33,155 nucleotides of DNA from Streptomyces sp. A 4/2 (GTDB taxonomy: Bacteria; Actinomycetota; Actinomycetes; Streptomycetales; Streptomycetaceae). Both the position numbers and the translations under genes were made by a program. Numbering within the stretch: the stretch's first letter is position 1; each line of letters opens with the position of its first letter. Below, piece after piece: positions 30,290 to 33,155 of this stretch. The notes under the pieces are model-generated. The model worked only from the letters and a program-made list of their open reading frames with translations. It was not told the origin of the DNA and did no database searches. The stretch covers positions 1 to 33,155 of the forward strand of contig NZ_CALNVW010000018.1 of the NCBI RefSeq assembly GCF_940670765.1, written 5' to 3'.

Positions 30290-31168
30290 CTACACCCCGT
30301 CCCGGCACGAGTACGTGTCGATCTGGGCGTCGGTGGGCTTGAAATCGACCTCCCAGTTCGGTTCGGCGGCGATGGCGGTGGCGTCCGGCAGCTCGGTCTT
30401 GAAGTCCTGTGACCAGCCGGTCGAGTTCACGTACTTCTTGAGGGCGTCCTTGATCTTGTTGCACGCTCCGCGATGCCCTCGGGGAATTCCGACGCCGTAG
30501 TACTGGGCGTCTCCGACCGTCACCGATTTGACGACCTCCAGGTCGCGGTGGACGTGGGTGAACCCGTAGAGCAGCAGCTGGTCGGTGGAGACGGCGTCGA
30601 CGCGTCCGCTCTCCAGTTCCTCGATGCACTGCTTGGCCGTGGGTTTCGACATCGCGTTCACACCCGGCACACCCTGCTTCAGCGTCTCGTAGGAGGTGGT
30701 GCCCTGCCAGGCGCAGACCGGCCTGCCCTTGAAGTAGTCGGCCCGCTTGATCGGTGGGCCGCCCTTCTTCACGAGGAAGCCCTGGTAGGTAATGGCGTAC
30801 GGTCCGGCGAAGTCGTGCGCGGGCAGACCGTTGCTGCCCTTCAGACGCTCGTTGTTGATCGAGTACGTGGCAACGACGAGGTCGACCGTGGGGTGCTTCT
30901 CGTCCAGATCCGTCTGACGGTCCTCCGACGGCACGCTCTTGAAGTCGGGCTTCTTGCCGAGCGCGTCGGCCGCCACCTGGGCAACCTTGATGTCGAATCC
31001 GGAGCGGGGCGGATAGTCGCCCATGAAGCCCGTGCCCGGCTGGTCGCTCTTCACCCCGATCTCCACGGAGTCCCCCGTGGGCCATGAATCCGACCCGCAT
31101 CCGGAGACGGCCGCCAGGGTGACCAGCGCGCTTCCCGTCAGGGCGGCAGCGAACAGTTTCCGTTTCAC
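30290..31168 (-). CDS. Solute-binding lipoprotein (SBP_bac_3, amino-acid-binding type)
   Basis: The 292-aa product starts at GTG 31168, which overlaps the stop of the upstream three-TM gene as GTGA and so is translationally coupled to it. The lipoprotein signal KRKLFAAALTGSALVTLAAVSGC has its lipobox Cys at 24. The mature part is a type-II periplasmic-binding fold like glutamate/polar amino-acid receptors: VEIGVKSDQPGTGF, GFDIKVAQVAADALG, TVDLVVATYSINNERL, the hinge GPYAITYQGFLVKKG, and ELESGRVDAVSTDQLLLYGF. The end reads ATAIAAEPNWEVDF–DAQIDTYSCRDGV. No permease or ATPase gene is adjacent, so it is unlikely to be a simple ABC importer component. Pairing with a coupled membrane protein suggests ligand sensing. 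Confidence 0.88.
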   Translation of the reverse strand: MKRKLFAAALTGSALVTLAAVSGCGSDSWPTGDSVEIGVKSDQPGTGFMGDYPPRSGFDIKVAQVAADALGKKPDFKSVPSEDRQTDLDEKHPTVDLVVATYSINNERLKGSNGLPAHDFAGPYAITYQGFLVKKGGPPIKRADYFKGRPVCAWQGTTSYETLKQGVPGVNAMSKPTAKQCIEELESGRVDAVSTDQLLLYGFTHVHRDLEVVKSVTVGDAQYYGVGIPRGHRGACNKIKDALKKYVNSTGWSQDFKTELPDATAIAAEPNWEVDFKPTDAQIDTYSCRDGV

Positions 31169-31902
31169 AGCAGCCACCAATCCTCGTCGTGCAGTACGGC
31201 TGACTCGATCTGGAGGTACGTCAGGCAGCCCTTCTTCGAATCGATCACCGCCTTCAACCCGATGTGGTCCCGGGCGCCGTGCAGGTCGATGTCGCCGGTC
31301 CCGCCGTTCTTCAGCGTGATCGCCTCCGCGTCCAGCTGGGTGCCGTCCACGACGGGTGCCAGCGAGACGGTCGTCTCCGCGTGGCACATGGAGGTGCTGG
31401 ACCGGTCGGGCAGCATGACGTGTATGCGTACGTGGGAACGCGGCGCGGCCGAGTCGATGTCCACCTCGGTGCGGCCCCCGTCGGCCAGTGGCCGCGTGTT
31501 CCGGACCTGCGCGGTCGAGGCGAGCTCGCCGTGGGCGGCCAGCAGCATGTACTGGCCCGCCGCGAGTGCGGCGCTGACGACGGTGATGGCGATCAGCCAG
31601 ATGAATGAGGCGGGCCTCTTGCCCGCCCCGTTGCAGGCGGACCAGAGGCAGACCCCGCCGGCGATCGCGCACAGCACCAACATCACGATGTACAGGCCGT
31701 GTTGACTCGCCGACGCCTTGGGCATCATCACCGTACCGAGCACGACCCCGGCCACCACCGCTACCAGCGCGACGGCCTGTGCCCAGGGCCCGCCGAACCT
31801 GATGTACTGGCGGCCGGACCCGGTGTGGATGGCGTTGTTCCCGCCTTCCGGATCGACGCTCGTACGGTGCTGAGCGCGGTGGTCCTCCCCGTCGTCCGCC
31901 AT
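31165..31902 (-). CDS. Three-TM membrane protein with N-terminal HTGSG motif and extracytoplasmic domain
   Basis: The 245-aa product starts at ATG 31902, sharing one base with the previous stop (TGATG). The cytosolic head carries EGGNNAIHTGSGRQYIRFGG (19–38). Three helices follow: QAVALVAVVAGVVLGTVMM, GLYIVMLVLCAIAGGVCLW and FIWLIAITVVSAALAAGQYM. With the N-terminus inside, the C-terminal 120 residues lie outside the membrane. They look beta-rich (VRIHVMLPDRSSTSMCHAE, EAITLKNGGTGDIDLHG, GCLTYLQIESAVLHDED), with two cysteines. This outer domain would face the lipoprotein encoded next. I recognise no named family. A receptor–transducer arrangement is inferred from topology and coupling. Confidence 0.8.
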   Translation of the reverse strand: MADDGEDHRAQHRTSVDPEGGNNAIHTGSGRQYIRFGGPWAQAVALVAVVAGVVLGTVMMPKASASQHGLYIVMLVLCAIAGGVCLWSACNGAGKRPASFIWLIAITVVSAALAAGQYMLLAAHGELASTAQVRNTRPLADGGRTEVDIDSAAPRSHVRIHVMLPDRSSTSMCHAETTVSLAPVVDGTQLDAEAITLKNGGTGDIDLHGARDHIGLKAVIDSKKGCLTYLQIESAVLHDEDWWLL

Positions 31903-32306
31903 CAGTTGAACGTCACGTTCTGGTCGCCCGAACCGGTGTGTACGGCGTTCTTCCCGCCGTTCAGCGTGATCTCCGTACGGTGGCCCAGGGCCTCCAGCTC
32001 GCGGGTGACGACGGCCAGATCCTCCGGCGGCAGCACCTGTGTCAGTGCGGCGGCCAGCCGCAACGAGCGCGTGCTCTCGCCGGGCTCTCCGTCTGGCCCG
32101 CCTGGCTCTCCGACTGGCTCTCCGCCCGGCTCTGCGTCCGGTTCGCCGTCCAGGGCCCGTGCCAGGCGCGGATCGACGGCACGGCCGCGCCGGGTCAGTA
32201 CCCCCACGACCCGCCCACCGATCTCCGACCAGGGCACCCGGCTGATGAGCCCGGCCAGCGCGTTGACTCCCGCCGTGACGGCGACGGCTCCGAGATCCTC
32301 ACTCAA
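31902..32306 (-). CDS. Small cytosolic protein ending in an HTGSG motif, first gene of the operon
   Basis: The product has 134 aa from TTG 32306, chosen because GAGGGGAG lies 6 nt upstream; a TTG at 32312 abuts that site and is unlikely. The N-terminal helical segment (EDLGAVAVTAGVNALAGLISRVPWSEIGGRVVGVL) is followed by a low-complexity Gly/Glu/Pro linker (PDAEPGGEPVGEPGGPDGEP). Next comes a helix (SLRLAAALTQVLPPEDLAVV), then the C-terminal tail NGGKNAVHTGSGDQNVTFN. That tail is clearly related to the N-terminal motif of the next protein. No known domain is recognised. The TGATG junction means its translation drives that of the membrane protein. Amphipathic N-terminal helices may be membrane-associated. 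Confidence 0.72.
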   Translation of the reverse strand: MSEDLGAVAVTAGVNALAGLISRVPWSEIGGRVVGVLTRRGRAVDPRLARALDGEPDAEPGGEPVGEPGGPDGEPGESTRSLRLAAALTQVLPPEDLAVVTRELEALGHRTEITLNGGKNAVHTGSGDQNVTFN

Positions 32307-32312
32307 TGTCAA

Positions 32313-32549
32313 CTCCCCTCAAATCGCCGACAAGTGGCGTCATCGTAGATCTGAAGAGTCGCCCCACGTCCGAAGTACTTCTGATCGGTGCGGGGTTGGA
32401 ACGCGGTCCGGACAGTTCGGTGTCCGAAGCATGCCCGTGTCGACCGCCGCACCTTTCGATATCGGCCCTGCTCACGGGCAGGGACGGGGATTCTCCAACG
32501 CTGGGCAGCCGCTCCCGCACCCCGGTGATCGGTGGTGGAAACTGTGGGC
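32313..32549. promoter_or_regulatory. Divergent promoter region
   Basis: A 237-bp gap between the divergent HTGSG operon and the YciI-like gene, which must hold both promoters. I cannot assign clear −35/−10 pairs by eye and see no strong palindrome. Confidence 0.3.
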
Positions 32550-33125
32550 ATGGAGTTCTTCTGCTACCACCGCGACCGCTCCGCCTCACTCGCGCTGCGT
32601 CATGAACTGCTGGAGGAGCACTGGTCGTACATGGACCAGTACGACGCGGAGATGATCGCCCGTGGTCCGACCCTCACCAGCGACCGCGAAGTGCCCACCG
32701 GCAGCCTGCACATCGTCGACCTGCCGGATGTCGCCGCCGCCCGTGCGTTCGCCTTCGACGAGCCCGGTTACCAGGCGGGCGTGTACCGCGATGTGATGCT
32801 GCGCCGGTGGCGCAATCTGCTCGGCCGAACCATGTGGGACTTCCCCGGCGGACGCACCGAGGGTAACCGGTACCTGGTGATGGGTCTCGGCGCGAGCGAG
32901 CCCGCCGATGTCGTCAGCCTCGCTGACCTCGCTGACCTCGATGTGCCGCTGGATCAGGACGAGTTGATCGCGTACGGGCCGCTGCTGTCCGACGACGGTG
33001 CCACCTGGCTCGGTACGGCGGCGCTGGTACGGGCCCCGGACCGGGACCGGGCGCGGGCCGTCCTGCCTGCGGACCGGTACGCCCACATCGAGGTGCACGA
33101 CTGGCAGTTCGGCGGCCGTTCGTGA
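32550..33125 (+). CDS. YciI-like (YCII-related domain) protein
   Basis: The 191-aa product starts at ATG 32550, the first codon before the conserved fold. The N-terminal half has the YCII (ferredoxin-like) pattern: EFFCYHRDRSASLALRHELLEEHWSYM, MIARGPTLTSDREVPTGSLHIVDL, and AARAFAFDEPGYQAGVYRDVML, where the His and Asp positions match the putative active site. The second half (YLVMGLGASEP, LIAYGPLLSDDGATWLGTAALV, ARAVLPADRYAHIEVHDWQFGG) looks like a diverged second copy of the same fold. It is thus longer than a single-domain YciI of about 100 residues. YciI proteins are small cytosolic enzymes or binding proteins of uncertain role, related to muconolactone isomerase-like folds. It is divergent from the HTGSG operon. 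Confidence 0.8.
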   Translation: MEFFCYHRDRSASLALRHELLEEHWSYMDQYDAEMIARGPTLTSDREVPTGSLHIVDLPDVAAARAFAFDEPGYQAGVYRDVMLRRWRNLLGRTMWDFPGGRTEGNRYLVMGLGASEPADVVSLADLADLDVPLDQDELIAYGPLLSDDGATWLGTAALVRAPDRDRARAVLPADRYAHIEVHDWQFGGRS

Positions 33126-33155
33126 CGGACTGAGGGGGTACGGGGGCAGGGGGGG

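Overview
The window is high-GC actinobacterial chromosome, almost certainly Streptomyces or a close relative. The pointers are extreme third-position GC, frequent GTG and TTG starts, DUF5063 and DUF3515 proteins, an XRE–nSTAND–WD40 protein, a class F sortase, and the conserved ybaB–recR–DUF5063 block at 16.8–18.5 kb. I see no rRNA, tRNA, CRISPR array or intact insertion sequence. All function calls come from reading motifs by eye; no database search was run.

Left part (1–16.4 kb). A TetR regulator runs off the left edge, with a broken MFS-transporter remnant fused to its 5' side. Then come an RlmG-like rRNA methyltransferase, a membrane Ser/Thr kinase and a class III aminotransferase. A conserved hypothetical gene follows. 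A GntR regulator is translationally coupled to a large glycosyltransferase–membrane fusion, and next to them is a second multi-pass GT39-type glycosyltransferase. Diverging from that gene is a 1255-aa XRE/nSTAND NTPase/WD40 protein, convergent with a two-TM SLATT-type protein.

Middle part (16.4–22.7 kb). The core ybaB, recR and DUF5063 genes are followed by an SRPBCC protein. Next is an accessory-looking stretch of small secreted or membrane proteins: an FN3-like secreted protein, a four-TM protein, a ricin-type lectin, a DUF3515 protein and a tiny LuxR-HTH protein.

Right part (22.7–33.2 kb). A LacI-family regulator and two extracellular proteins, DUF1996 and a discoidin-domain glycoside hydrolase, form a likely sugar regulon. 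A perfect GAGAGCGCTCTC-type palindrome lies before both the DUF1996 gene and the lacI gene. Next is a striking secreted His/Asp/Gly/Arg repeat protein with seven copies of RPHGGMHTGGG and a C-terminal membrane anchor, followed by a class F sortase. Last is a tightly overlapping three-gene operon: a small cytosolic protein, a three-TM protein and a solute-binding lipoprotein. The first two share an N-A-[VI]-H-T-G-S-G motif on either side of their junction. A YciI-like protein closes the window.

The best candidates for undescribed biology are the three-gene HTGSG/lipoprotein operon (30.3–32.3 kb) and the repeat-protein/sortase pair (27.95–30.1 kb). Short in-frame tandem repeats are unusually common across the window, in both genes and intergenic DNA.
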